Assembly: GCA_030278955.1 (NCBI GenBank)
Contig: JAOANR010000003.1
Location: forward strand, 28,597,227-28,661,226
Direction of reading: 5' to 3'
Source of the DNA: Hygrophila difformis
Taxonomy: Eukaryota > Streptophyta > Magnoliopsida > Lamiales > Acanthaceae
DNA length: 64,000 bases
The position numbers were made by a program, and so were the translations under genes. This document shows, piece after piece, positions 32,780-42,696 of the stretch. A model generated the notes under the pieces. It was given only the letters and a program-made list of their open reading frames with translations. It had not been told where the DNA came from and ran no database searches. Each line of letters begins with the position of its first letter. Position 1 is the first letter of the stretch.

Positions 32780-34198
32780 CTTTAGTCATCAATAGTCCCT
32801 CATCAATCCAGAATTGTCGTGTGGAACCTGTTGCCATTAGTTGCTTCAATTGCTTGGCCACATGGCCCGACTCCAATTCACTCCCTTCTTTCTGTTGCAT
32901 ACTGGCCGAGGGCCCTTGACGATCCCTTCGGCCATCATAATAATCCATAAGCCTTTCTGCTGCCGCCATCGCAGAGTTGAGGTCATTCACTCGCTGCCTC
33001 TGCAGCTCCAATCGCGTTCCTGGACGGAGGCCCTCCATGAAGGCGAACAACTTGTCCGTTTCGGACATGTCCTTGACGTCGAGCATCAGTGCCGAGAAAG
33101 TTTTAACATATACTCAGATATTTCCTGTGTGCCTCAAATCTCTCAGAGCTTTCTGAGCATGATATCCCACATTTTCCGAGAGGAACTGACTCCGAATCGC
33201 TTCTCTCAGTTCCGCCCAGGTATCAATTGCCATTCTACCTTGCTGAATCTCAGCATATTTTCCACACCATCATAACTTGCCGTCTCCCGCCAGATACATC
33301 GTGGCCGTAGAAACCCTTCTTGTTTCATTTTCAATACCCAAATTCTCAAGGTACTGATTCATATCAAAGAGGAAGTTCTCGACTTCCTTAGCATCGTGGT
33401 TGCCAGTGTAAGGCTGAGGTTCCGGGACACGCACTCTTGGGCCGGAACTCGGAGCAACTTCTTGCTCTCTTACTTACAGCTCTCTGTAGTAGTCATATTT
33501 GGATGGACATCTCTTCCATCCTCGCCTGGGCCTCTGCCTGTTCGAGTTTAGCTCTCTCAGCTAACTCTTGTGCCTGGGTCATCGCCATCTGCGAGCCCTA
33601 CTCTTGTGCCTGGGTCATCGCCATCTGCGAGCCCTCAGTATTACTCATCATGGGCCTCTGCCCGTTCGAGTTTAGCTCTCTCAGCTAACTCTTGTGCCTG
33701 GGTCATCGCCATCTGCGAGCCCTCGGCATTACTCATCCTGGGCCTCTGCCCGTTCGAGTTTAGCTCTCTCAGCTAACTCTTGTGCCTGGGTCATCGCCAT
33801 CTGCGAGCCCTCGACATTACTCATCCTGGGCCTCTGCCCATTCATTCGAGTTTAGCACCACTCACACGCCATTTCGTACACAATGCCCGGCCACACCAGT
33901 CGTCCATCGCACCCCGCAACACCCATTGGGAATCACGAGGTTGCAACAACAACCGGCGCGTCCGGACAGCCCCGACAGGCATGGACATTACTCATAAGTG
34001 ATCGACAGAGCTCCTGGCACTCACTCAGGATGGCTCTTGTCTCTGCATTCTCCGTCTCAAGTTCTTCAACTTTCGACCGGAGCCTTGCCTCTGCAAGCTC
34101 CAAGTCAACCAGCCTCGATGTCGTAGTCATGGTCTGCTACGCCGGGGTGTGCCCGCCTGCCGTTTCCGAATCCGATCCTGATGCACTCTCGCTCATGA
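32780..34198 (-). pseudogene. Gag remnant of the deleted Gypsy element
   Basis: Likely start ATG at 34198 (MSESASGSDSETAGG), with an in-frame TAG after HTPA, then a Leu/Glu-rich coiled coil (LVDLELAEARLRSKVEELE). After a repeat tract and several breaks, the capsid end appears at 33086-32800 (LFAFMEGLRPGTRLELQRQR, NSAMAAAERLMDYYDG). No zinc knuckle remains before the deletion. Confidence 0.7.
33541..33860. repeat. Tandem repeat with 88-bp period
   Basis: CTCTTGTGCCTGGGTCATCG starts at 33565, 33601, 33689 and 33777: one partial 36-bp unit and two full 88-bp units, nearly identical. On the minus strand each unit codes QMAMTQAQELAERAKLE, part of a gag coiled coil. 88 is not a multiple of three, so each extra unit changes frame. 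Confidence 0.9.
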
Positions 34199-34237
34199 TG
34201 CCACCACCCGTTCCGGAAGGCCGGCTCTGATACCAAC

Positions 34238-34485
34238 TGTCACAGGGCGCTGGGTCCGTATCGGAACTGCGGCGCACCGTGTGGCTAATAGACTGATTCC
34301 CAGCACTATTCCGCCAAACGGTCCATCTGAAGGGTCGGGTTGGACAACATCATAGAGCTAATTCCGGAAACTATGGGATACTTCAATTTATATTTCAACG
34401 GCAGACGAGCCTTACAGCAACCATAAGCTTCGGGACTGCGGGCCAAGGGCGACCACCAAGCAGAGTCTTTGGCCATCGGACAACA
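34238..34485 (-). repeat. 5' LTR of the deleted Gypsy element
   Basis: 248 bp, next to the PBS and the CTTAG duplication. Confidence 0.9.
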
Positions 34486-34490
34486 CTTAG

Positions 34491-35820
34491 GTTCACCTAA
34501 GGTGGCCGAGCCATGTCCTCTTTTTCGGAGGCAAACTCAACCCAAATTAGTCTTTTAACAAATTAGTTATTGTTCAAATTATTAATGGTTAGCAATGTTG
34601 ATCGGCCAAAAGATCCGATTTTTTTGCAATGACATTCAAAATGCGAGAACAAGACTACACTCTACACCATTATTATCACTATATTTAGAGATTATAATGC
34701 ATTGTTTGGTCATATGAAATACTTGAAGATTTTAATTTTGAAATAAGATTATAGTATCTGTGTTGAAATACATATGAGACATCCAGCAGCCAACACTATA
34801 TTCAAATCCATTTTACAGCAAATGTCACATCAAACAGTAACTATCTCCAACCATTTATACTAAACTCAAATTTAAAAGAATATTCTCTATATGTTCTTTC
34901 CTATACAAACTTATTTATCTTTTCAATCATACCCATCGTTTCTTATAAATTATACATTAACCCACACAGATTCAATACTCATTAAATTAGTTATCTTTAT
35001 GTTTAAAATTTATTTTATAAAATAAAATTATTAAAAACCAAAAAAAAAACTTAAAATCTTTACTTTAATTAGATATAAAGTAAATTTAATACAAAAATAT
35101 TGTATAAATTATAAAATTATTGTCCATAATACAAAATTAGAATAAAAATTTATTTTCTATTTTTAAATTAATATGTTATTCAATTTGCAACAATTGGAGG
35201 GATGAAATTGCAATTAATTTAATTTCAAAAAGTGATATAGGTTTATGATGAATAGTAAATACTCAATTTGAGTAAATACTCTATTCATCAAACTCAAAAA
35301 ACTTAAAATAGATTTGGCTTTAGGGTATTGTTGGAGAGAAGATGCCAATCCATTTTAAATTTTATTGTACTATTGGAGATGGTCTAAAGGGGTATGTGAA
35401 AATTTTATAGTACGGGTGGAATCATGTGTTGAATGAACTTGGGATGGGAGTGGTTTATATGGCATTCTCCTTTTAAACTATCGACTTTTTTCTATTTTTA
35501 TTTATGTATAATTTGAGTTATAAGTTGAAAAAAATAGATAAATTATGTTTTGGATTATTTTGTACCACCTTACGAATCTATAGAAAACCAAAAATTCCAT
35601 ACTTCCATCTCCTACCAAAAGTTCCTGCTCACAAGAACTAATTCATTTAAGTGTCTTTATACTCAATCAAACTCGTATCAAAAAATATTTTAATTTGATG
35701 TTAATATTTCGAGGAAAGGAAAAACAGAGTGTATGATAATATTTTCAAGTATATACCACTAAAAGTTTAGTACATAAATGGTATGGAAGTCGATGTAAGT
35801 TTAGTACATAAATAGGATTT
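34491..35820. other. AT-rich intergenic, one possible MITE
   Basis: No gene. Around 34845 ATCTCCAACCATTTATACTA and near 35370 TTGGAGATGGTCTAAAGG form inverted ends like those of common plant MITEs, with an AT-rich interior. I could not identify a target duplication. Confidence 0.35.
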
Positions 35821-35825
35821 GAACT

Positions 35826-35975
35826 TGACCTAGTAGTCATGTCCTCTAACTTTCAATCTTATGGTTGGGTGTTTGATTCTAATCCGGCCTCCTTTATTCC
35901 TTTTTATAATTTGTAAGGCTTGGACTCCCACATAAATTTGCCGACACGTGAGTGTCACAATTTAAAAAAAAATGG
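35826..35975 (+). repeat. Possible SINE-like repeat
   Basis: Resembles the better copy at 36886 in its middle (TTGGGTGTTTGATTCTAATCCGGCCTCC) and in TTTTATAATTTGTAAGGCTTGGACTCCCA, and ends in an A-run. The tRNA-like head is poorly conserved and no target duplication was found. Confidence 0.4.
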
Positions 35976-36885
35976 TCGTAAGTACAAATTCGATTACTTT
36001 GGCATTTATAATTATCATAAATTGCCATACTAAATTTTTAATAGGGCACTCATATTATTTCCAAATATTCTATAGGATCATATGAGAACCTAAAATTATG
36101 CAAAATCGCACATACGAAACATCTCCCTCTCGTTGTCTGTATAGTCTCCGGTGCCCTTCACCGCGGCCACCACTGGGTGATGTTGTCTAATTATGAAGTA
36201 ATTAAATTAGTTTGGCAACAATTTATCTTATTATATATAATTTTTTAAAAAAAAAACTTAAAATTGAATATAATTGACAACACCAAAATATCAAATATCA
36301 AATGTACCATAACTTAAAAAATGGAGGAAGTATTAGATATGAGTAGGAATACCGAATACAATCTGAAATACTAGCATGGTAGATTATTTAACTAATAATG
36401 CAAGTTGCTAAATGCTGCGCACTTCCCTCAACCCATTTTACCCAATTGGACATGATAAGGCCTTCCACATACCTTCTTGCTATTCTCGTCGGCCGAACTG
36501 TCCCCATTTTTTTTTTTCCTTCAATAATTATAATTATATATACTTCTCCTACTTTATTAAATAAATAAATTGTATTTTACTTCATTTCATATTAATTGTC
36601 TATGTCTAGCAACTGGCCCATTTTAAATACCAGTGCGCTCTTTGTATAACTTTTTCTACAAGTCCCTTGTTTTAATTAGTACATCATTTTGGCACTACAT
36701 AAATCCCACTGTTTAAATTCGCTACCAATATTATCATCAAAGTTAATATACTCACAATGTGCAATATTTAAATTTCAACTTTCGGTTAGTGGATCAAGAT
36801 AATATTCCATAAAAAAAATTTAAAAAAAAATTGATGAAATAAACATAGCTCGCCATTTGCCAAAATGTTAAATGTGCAGTAGTAG

Positions 36886-37055
36886 GGTCATGGGCTTAGT
36901 CCAAGTGGTTAAGTCCCTGGGCTTCCAATAGAAGATTGGAGGTTTGATCCCCACCGGCCCCCTATCCCTCCCTTTTATTCCCTATATAATTATATAGCAT
37001 GGGCTCCCACCACCCCTTTCCAGGCCTTCAACGACTCTAAAAAAAAAAAAAAAAA
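36886..37055 (+). mobile_element. tRNA-derived SINE with target duplication
   Basis: Head GGGCTTAGTCCAAGTGGTTAAG resembles a pol III A box and GGTTTGATCCCC a B box, followed by a tRNA-unrelated body (GCATGGGCTCCCACC) and an A-tail. Flanks GTGCAGTAGTAG (36874-36885) and GTGCAGTCGTAG (37056-37067) are a 12-bp duplication with one mismatch. Two further relatives lie in the window. Confidence 0.82.
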
Positions 37056-37203
37056 GTGCAGTCGTAGTGTCTTATAGTGCTCGTATGAAAATTAATTTAA
37101 ATATTTATATTTTTTTTAAAGGCTAAAACAAATCCTAGCCTATCCAAACTGGGACCCAGTAATCCTCCCTTCCATCTACCTTCCGCCCACTCAGTACCAG
37201 TCA

Positions 37204-37209
37204 CACGTG
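37204..37209 (+). promoter_or_regulatory. G-box in the kinase promoter
   Basis: CACGTG, the core site of plant bZIP and bHLH factors, 23 bp before the TATA-like box. Its use is inferred. Confidence 0.45.
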
Positions 37210-37231
37210 CCAATTTCCATCCCCTGCCATC

Positions 37232-37239
37232 TTTATATA
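37232..37239 (+). promoter_or_regulatory. TATA box of the MKK gene
   Basis: TTTATATA about 98 bp before the start codon, followed by a pyrimidine-rich leader with CCAGT repeats (37299-37315). Confidence 0.6.
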
Positions 37240-37336
37240 CTTCTCACTGCATCTTTCCATAGCTCCCGATCTCATCCTACACACATACAGCGCACATTAG
37301 TCCAGTCCAGTCCAGTCTTGAGGCGCACGTTAGCCC

Positions 37337-38305
37337 ATGGCAGTTATCCGCGACCGTCGACAGCACAACCTCCGCCTCCCTCTCCCTGAGCCCTCCGATC
37401 GCCGCCCCCGCTTCCCGCTCCCTCTTCCGCCATCCGCCTCCTCCGCCGCCGCCACAGCTGCAGCTTCAGCCGCCGGAACCGGAACCATCTCCCTCGCCGA
37501 CCTCGAGAAGCTCCAGGTGCTCGGCCACGGCAACGGCGGAACCGTCTACAAAGTCCGCCACAAGCTCACCTCCGCGATCTACGCCCTAAAAGTCGTCCAC
37601 GCCGACAGCGACCCCTCCTCGCGGCGGCTAGTCCTCCGCGAGGTGTCGATCCTCCGCCGCACCGACTCGCCGCAGGTCATCCGATGCCACGGCGTGTTCG
37701 ACCTCCCCGGCGGGGACATCGCCATCTGTATGGAGTACATGGACGCCGGCACGCTCGAGACCGTCCTCAAGAGCGGCGTCGTCTTCACCGAATCGCTCCT
37801 GGCCAAAATCTGTCGGCAGGTCCTGTGCGGCCTCGAGTACCTCCACGCGCACAAGATCATCCACCGCGATCTGAAACCGTCCAATATATTGGTGAACGAG
37901 AAAATGGAGGTGAAGATCTCCGATTTCGGCGTCAGTAAGATTATGCAGCGGACGCTCGACCCGTGCAATTCGTACGTCGGCACGTGCGCCTACATGAGCC
38001 CGGAGCGGTTCGACCCGGATACGTACGGGTTGAATTACGACGGGTACGCGGGCGACATCTGGAGCCTCGGGTTGACCCTATTGGAGCTGCAGATGGGGCA
38101 TTTTCCATACCTGGCGCCGGGACAGCGGCCGGATTGGGCGACGCTGATGTGCGCGATTTGCTTCGGGGAGCCGCCGCGGCTGCCGGAGAGTACGTCGGAG
38201 AATTTCCGGAGCTTTATTGAGTGTTGTTTGCAGAAGGATTCGAGTAAGAGGTGGAGCGCCAAGCAGCTTCTCACCCACCCGTTTGTCTGTAACGTTGAAA
38301 TGTGA
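37337..38305 (+). CDS. Group-D MAP kinase kinase (MKK9/MKK7-like)
   Basis: Single-exon gene, 322 residues, normal for plant group-D MKKs, which lack introns. It phosphorylates MAP kinases on Thr and Tyr in stress, ethylene and defence signalling. The N-terminus carries a basic-hydrophobic MAPK docking motif (RRQHNLRLPLP, residues 7-17). Kinase landmarks: Gly loop GHGNGG (63-68), catalytic Lys85 in YALKVV, HRDLKPSN with Asp178, DFG 196-198, and the plant MKK activation-loop pattern S/T-x5-S/T as TLDPCNS (Thr206, Ser212), then SPERF. All catalytic residues are present. The ATG at 37337 gives the expected N-terminus. The coding region is much more GC-rich than its surroundings. A Copia element starts 193 bp after the stop. 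MKK9 versus MKK7 cannot be settled here. Confidence 0.95.
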   Translation: MAVIRDRRQHNLRLPLPEPSDRRPRFPLPLPPSASSAAATAAASAAGTGTISLADLEKLQVLGHGNGGTVYKVRHKLTSAIYALKVVHADSDPSSRRLVLREVSILRRTDSPQVIRCHGVFDLPGGDIAICMEYMDAGTLETVLKSGVVFTESLLAKICRQVLCGLEYLHAHKIIHRDLKPSNILVNEKMEVKISDFGVSKIMQRTLDPCNSYVGTCAYMSPERFDPDTYGLNYDGYAGDIWSLGLTLLELQMGHFPYLAPGQRPDWATLMCAICFGEPPRLPESTSENFRSFIECCLQKDSSKRWSAKQLLTHPFVCNVEM

Positions 38306-38497
38306 TGCTCCGGCGACGGAAATTTTGAAATCGCGGTGGCGCGACGGCGGCTGGGTGGATTTTGGGGGATGTGTATATAATGAAATCCGTTTTTGGGATT
38401 TTGTAATGTAAATTCTGTGGCACAAAAATTGCAAATCGAGTAAAGTTAGCACTGTTTTACTGATAATCAATTTATTGCAATCACTAAATTACATTTG

Positions 38498-38888
38498 TGT
38501 TATAGAAATAACTATCTTTATTTATGTATGTGTACAATAAAATGGTATATGGCTTATTAGCTTGTGTTTATAGTGGAAGTATTGTAATGGAAATTGGGAT
38601 TAAATGGTGAAAGAAAGGAAGTTTAAAAGTGGGATAATAAAATGGATAAAGTGTAATAATTATGGCTATGAAATGAAACAAGTATTAAGCTTGCATAAAA
38701 TTTTTCTAACTTAACTTCTCAATACATTACATAGGCTATTTATAAACTTTTTTATCCTCTCACTATTTACTAACCTCATAATCAAGGCTTATACATTTCA
38801 AGACTTTCACATGTCTAACCTTATGATCAAGGCATGAATATGGATGTTGAACACTAGACATTCACATGTTTTGTTTACATGCATAATA
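38498..38888 (-). repeat. 3' LTR of the young Copia element
   Basis: 391 bp, 193 bp after the MKK stop codon. Its promoter, if used, would read leftward into the antisense strand of the kinase gene. Confidence 0.92.
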
Positions 38889-39024
38889 CTCCCCCTTGAA
38901 TGTCGTCAATACGAAGAATATGCATCGTTAAAACCTTACTTGGAAAAAACCCAGTGGGAAAAAATCCAAGTGAAGGAAAAAGAGTACAGTATTCTTGTAT
39001 CAGATGCTCCCCCTGATTTGGACA

Positions 39025-42000
39025 TCATTTTAAATCTCGAAGCCGCCGCATTCCAATTTTCTTCACGAGCTTCTCGAATGTTGCAGTCGGCAATGCCTTG
39101 GTAAATAGATCCGCTAAATTATTTTCTGATCGAATTTGTTGCACATCGACTTCACCATTCTTTTGAAGATCATGAGTGTAGAAGAATTTTGGTGAAATAT
39201 GCTTCGTTCTATCTCCTTTGATATAACCCCCTTTCAACTGGGCTACACAAGCCGAATTATCTACAAATAAAATTGTTGGGGGCATTTGTGGTTCAATGAT
39301 TAAACCACAACTCTTCAATATATGTTGAGTCATTGACCTCAACCAAACACATTCTCGACTTGCTTCATGGATTGCTAATATTTCGGCATGATTAGAAGAA
39401 GTAGCAGTTAGAGTCTGCTTCATTGACCTCCAAGAGATAGCAGTTCCACCACACGTGAAGATATAGCCTGTTTGAGATTTGGCTTTGTGTGGGTCTGATA
39501 AATAACCTGCATCGGCATAGCCAATTAACTCATGTCGAGAGTCTTTTGGGTAAAATAACCCAAGATCAATTGTTCCTTGGAGATAGCGAAAAACATGCTT
39601 TATGCCTTTCCAATGTCGTTGAGTAGGGCAAGAGCTGAATCTTGCGAGTAGATTGACTGCAAACGCGATATCAGGTCGCGTGCTGTTTGCAAGATACATC
39701 AACGCACCAATTGCGCTTAAATATGGGATTTCTGGGCCAAGTTGCTCTTCATTATCTTCTTTTGGCCTAAATGGATCCTTTGCAGGATCAAGTGTCCGAA
39801 CGACCATTGGATTATTTAGCGGATGAGCATAATCCATTCGAAATTGCTTTAATACATTTTGGGTATAAGCTGATTGATGAACAAATATGCCCATTTCCAA
39901 ATGCTCAATTTGTAGGCCAAGGCAAAATTTCGTTTTCCCGAAATCTTTGATTTCAAACTCCTTTTTCAGATATTCGACTGCCTTTTTCAACTCTTCAGGA
40001 GTTCCAATTAGATTTAAATCGTCAACATAGACTGCGACGATCACAAATTCTGACCCATTTTTCTTTATAAATACACAAGGGCTGATCGGGTCATTTGTAT
40101 AGCATTCCTTTATCAAACTTTCACTGAGGCGGTTGTACCACATTCGGCCAGATTGCTTGAGCCCATACAACGATTTTTGCAATTTGATGGAATAATTTTC
40201 TCTGGGTTTTGAGTTGCAAGACTCAGGTAATTTAAACCCTTCAGGTATTTTCATATAAATATCATTTTCCAATGAGCCATATAAATATGCAGTAACAACA
40301 TCCATCAGCCTCATTTCGAGATTTTCTCGTACTGCTAGACTCATTAGATACCTGAATGTTATTCCATCCATAACTGGGGAATATGTTTCCTCAAAATCAA
40401 TTCCCGGTCGTTGTGAAAAACCTTGGGCTACAAGCCTTGCCTTATATTTGGCAATTTCATTATTTTCATTTCTTTTTCTCACAAACACCCATCTGTAGCC
40501 AACAGGCTTCACATTTTTTGGTGTTTGGACAATTGGGCCGAATACTTTTCGTTTATTCAGTGAATCTAGTTCAGACTGAATCGCATCTTTCCATTTTGGC
40601 CAATCATTTCTTTTCCGACATTCTTCAACTGATCTTGGTTCAGGATCCTCGTTATTTTCCATCAAATCAAGTGCAACGTTGTATGCAAAGGCATTATCAA
40701 CGTTTGTTTCTTTCCGGTTCCAACATTTCCCAGTATTGATATAATTGAAAGAAGTTTCAATTTCATTTTCTTCTGGGTGAATATTTTCAGGTTCAACCTT
40801 TTCGGGGGTTGAATCAATTTCTCCTTCGGGAGTATCATCTGTGATTGATTTATCACCCATATGGATAATTTTCTTCTTTCGTGGATTTTTATCCTTGGAA
40901 CCCAAAGGCCTACCACGCTTCAGGCGTGCAGTAGGTTCATTTGCACTTGGAATTTGCCCTTCTGGGACATTTATATTGGCTGGTGCATTTGCTGCATCAT
41001 TTATATATGATTTTGTGACTTTAGCAGCATCATTAAAAGCATCGGGTAATTGATTTGCAATTCCCTGCAAATGCACAATTCTTTGAACTTCAAGTTCGCA
41101 TTGCCTTGTACGAGGATCAAGGAAATCAAATGGACTTTGCCAAGATATTTCCTTTTTCAGTTGATCATTTCCTCCCCCTAATGTCGGGAATTGAGTTTCA
41201 TCAAAATGACAGTCTGCAAATCTTGCAGTAAATAAATCACCCGTTTTTGGCTCAAGATATTTAATAATCGAGGGTGATTCATACCCGACATATATGCCCA
41301 ACCTTCTTTGAGGTCCCATTTTTGTGCGTTGTGGTGGCGCAATCGGTACATAAACCGCACACCCAAAAATTCGCAAGTGGGATATATTGGGCTCCTTTCC
41401 AAACACAATTTGTGTAGGGGAGTAGCTATGATAGCTTGTCGGCCTTATTTTCACAAGTGCGGCTGCATGCAATATAGCATGTCCCCAAGCAGAAACAGGG
41501 AGTCTTGATTTCATTAACAAGGGTCTTGCAATTAATTGCAATCGCTTAATAAATGATTCTGCCAGACCATTTTGCGTGTGCACATGAGGCACAGGATGTT
41601 CAACAGTAATTCCAATCGACATGCAGAAATCATCAAATGCATGTGATGTATATTCTCCAGCATTATCAAGGCGTATTTTCTTTATCGGATGATCTGGAAA
41701 CTGTGCTCGCAATTTTATAATTTGTGCAAGTAATCTTGCGAATGCCAAATTGCGAGTTGATAATAAACAAACGTGTGACCAGCGTGATGACGCATCAATT
41801 AATACCATAAGGTACTTGAAAGGTCCACACGGTGGATCAATAGGTCCACATATATCGCCTTGAATTCTTTCTAGGAATGTAGGGGATTCAATTCCCACTT
41901 TTACTGGAGATGGTCTGGTTATCAATTTCCCTTGTGAACAGGCTGCACAATTGAACTCATTTGGGTTCAATATCATTTGCCTTTTCAATGTATGGCCATT

Positions 42001-42516
42001 TGAATTTTCAATAATTCGCCTCAGCATTACAGTGCCAGGATGCCCAAGTCTATCGTGCCAGGTAATAAATTCACTAGTAGCTTTCAAGCCTACTAGGTTA
42101 TGTATTTCTGCGGCACATATTTTTGTATAGTATAAGCCAGAGGAGTAACATGGCAATTTTTCATTCACAAATTTTTTGCCATTTTCAATTCGAGTTATCA
42201 AAAGATACTCGTGATCTGCCTCTTTTGAAGTTTCAATGTGATATCCATTTTTTCGAATATCATTGAAGCTCAGTAAATTTCTTCGAGCTTTGCATGAGAA
42301 CAAGGCATTTTCAATTGCCATTTTTGTCCCTTCAGGGAGAAATATAACAGCTCTACCGGAGCCTTCAATGCATTTTGCATTACCGCTTATAGTTTTCACT
42401 GCGGTCTTTTCCAATTTTAAATTGGAGAAATAGCTTTTGCTTTTCAAAATGCTATGCGTTGTTGCACTGTCAATGAGGCAGATATCATCTCCGACTTTTG
42501 AATTTCCAGCATCCAT
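39025..42516 (-). CDS. Copia pol polyprotein, intact
   Basis: 1,163 residues from an ATG at 42516. Protease DDICLIDSATTHSIL (residues 10-24; Asp-Ser-Ala form). Integrase zinc region WHDRLGHPGTVMLRR...CAACSQGK (about 155-200), core with GDICGPIDPP, RLDNAGEYTSHAFDD and HTQNGLAESFIKRL. A linker with Lys/Arg-rich GRPLGSKDKNPRKKK. Reverse transcriptase with VGYRWVFVRKRN, MDVVTAYLYGSLENDIYMK and catalytic VYVDDLNLIG; RNase H with YADAGYLSDPHKAKSQTGY, SSNHAEILAIHEA and LADLFTKALPTATFEK. All catalytic residues appear in place. It starts after an in-frame TAA and is not continuous with gag. Confidence 0.95.
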   Translation of the reverse strand: MDAGNSKVGDDICLIDSATTHSILKSKSYFSNLKLEKTAVKTISGNAKCIEGSGRAVIFLPEGTKMAIENALFSCKARRNLLSFNDIRKNGYHIETSKEADHEYLLITRIENGKKFVNEKLPCYSSGLYYTKICAAEIHNLVGLKATSEFITWHDRLGHPGTVMLRRIIENSNGHTLKRQMILNPNEFNCAACSQGKLITRPSPVKVGIESPTFLERIQGDICGPIDPPCGPFKYLMVLIDASSRWSHVCLLSTRNLAFARLLAQIIKLRAQFPDHPIKKIRLDNAGEYTSHAFDDFCMSIGITVEHPVPHVHTQNGLAESFIKRLQLIARPLLMKSRLPVSAWGHAILHAAALVKIRPTSYHSYSPTQIVFGKEPNISHLRIFGCAVYVPIAPPQRTKMGPQRRLGIYVGYESPSIIKYLEPKTGDLFTARFADCHFDETQFPTLGGGNDQLKKEISWQSPFDFLDPRTRQCELEVQRIVHLQGIANQLPDAFNDAAKVTKSYINDAANAPANINVPEGQIPSANEPTARLKRGRPLGSKDKNPRKKKIIHMGDKSITDDTPEGEIDSTPEKVEPENIHPEENEIETSFNYINTGKCWNRKETNVDNAFAYNVALDLMENNEDPEPRSVEECRKRNDWPKWKDAIQSELDSLNKRKVFGPIVQTPKNVKPVGYRWVFVRKRNENNEIAKYKARLVAQGFSQRPGIDFEETYSPVMDGITFRYLMSLAVRENLEMRLMDVVTAYLYGSLENDIYMKIPEGFKLPESCNSKPRENYSIKLQKSLYGLKQSGRMWYNRLSESLIKECYTNDPISPCVFIKKNGSEFVIVAVYVDDLNLIGTPEELKKAVEYLKKEFEIKDFGKTKFCLGLQIEHLEMGIFVHQSAYTQNVLKQFRMDYAHPLNNPMVVRTLDPAKDPFRPKEDNEEQLGPEIPYLSAIGALMYLANSTRPDIAFAVNLLARFSSCPTQRHWKGIKHVFRYLQGTIDLGLFYPKDSRHELIGYADAGYLSDPHKAKSQTGYIFTCGGTAISWRSMKQTLTATSSNHAEILAIHEASRECVWLRSMTQHILKSCGLIIEPQMPPTILFVDNSACVAQLKGGYIKGDRTKHISPKFFYTHDLQKNGEVDVQQIRSENNLADLFTKALPTATFEKLVKKIGMRRLRDLK

Positions 42517-42696
42517 TTCTTTACAAGAATATAAGAATGTTAATAAACATCAGCAATATAAATATTATTAATGCAAAAGCATATTTATATTATACATGGA
42601 TAATAAAAGGGAAGTACAAGATATCATTATTTATATTAAACAGGAATTATAAAAGACAAGTAAAATATATATATATATATATAGATATATAATATA
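42517..42696 (-). other. AT-rich spacer between gag and pol
   Basis: 180 bp with stops in all frames, including an AT run at 42670-42690. The pol start is preceded by TTCTTGTAAAG, which resembles a 3' splice site. A clear donor that would fuse gag to pol in frame was not found. Confidence 0.6.

Larger units (their letters stand above)
31816..34485 (-). mobile_element. Internally deleted Gypsy LTR retrotransposon
   Basis: 248-bp LTRs (31816-32063 and 34238-34485) starting TGTCACAGG and ending in ACA, flanked by the duplication CTTAG (31811-31815 and 34486-34490). PBS GCTCTGATACCA (34224-34235; minus TGGTATCAGAGC) lies two bases inside the right LTR, so the element runs right to left. It keeps gag and part of integrase but lost protease, reverse transcriptase and RNase H. 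It depends on another element for any movement. Confidence 0.9.

Noticed and set aside
36886..36960. A tRNA gene
   Set aside because: A-box and B-box-like words are present but the cloverleaf stems do not pair. The A-tail and the target duplication show it is a SINE.
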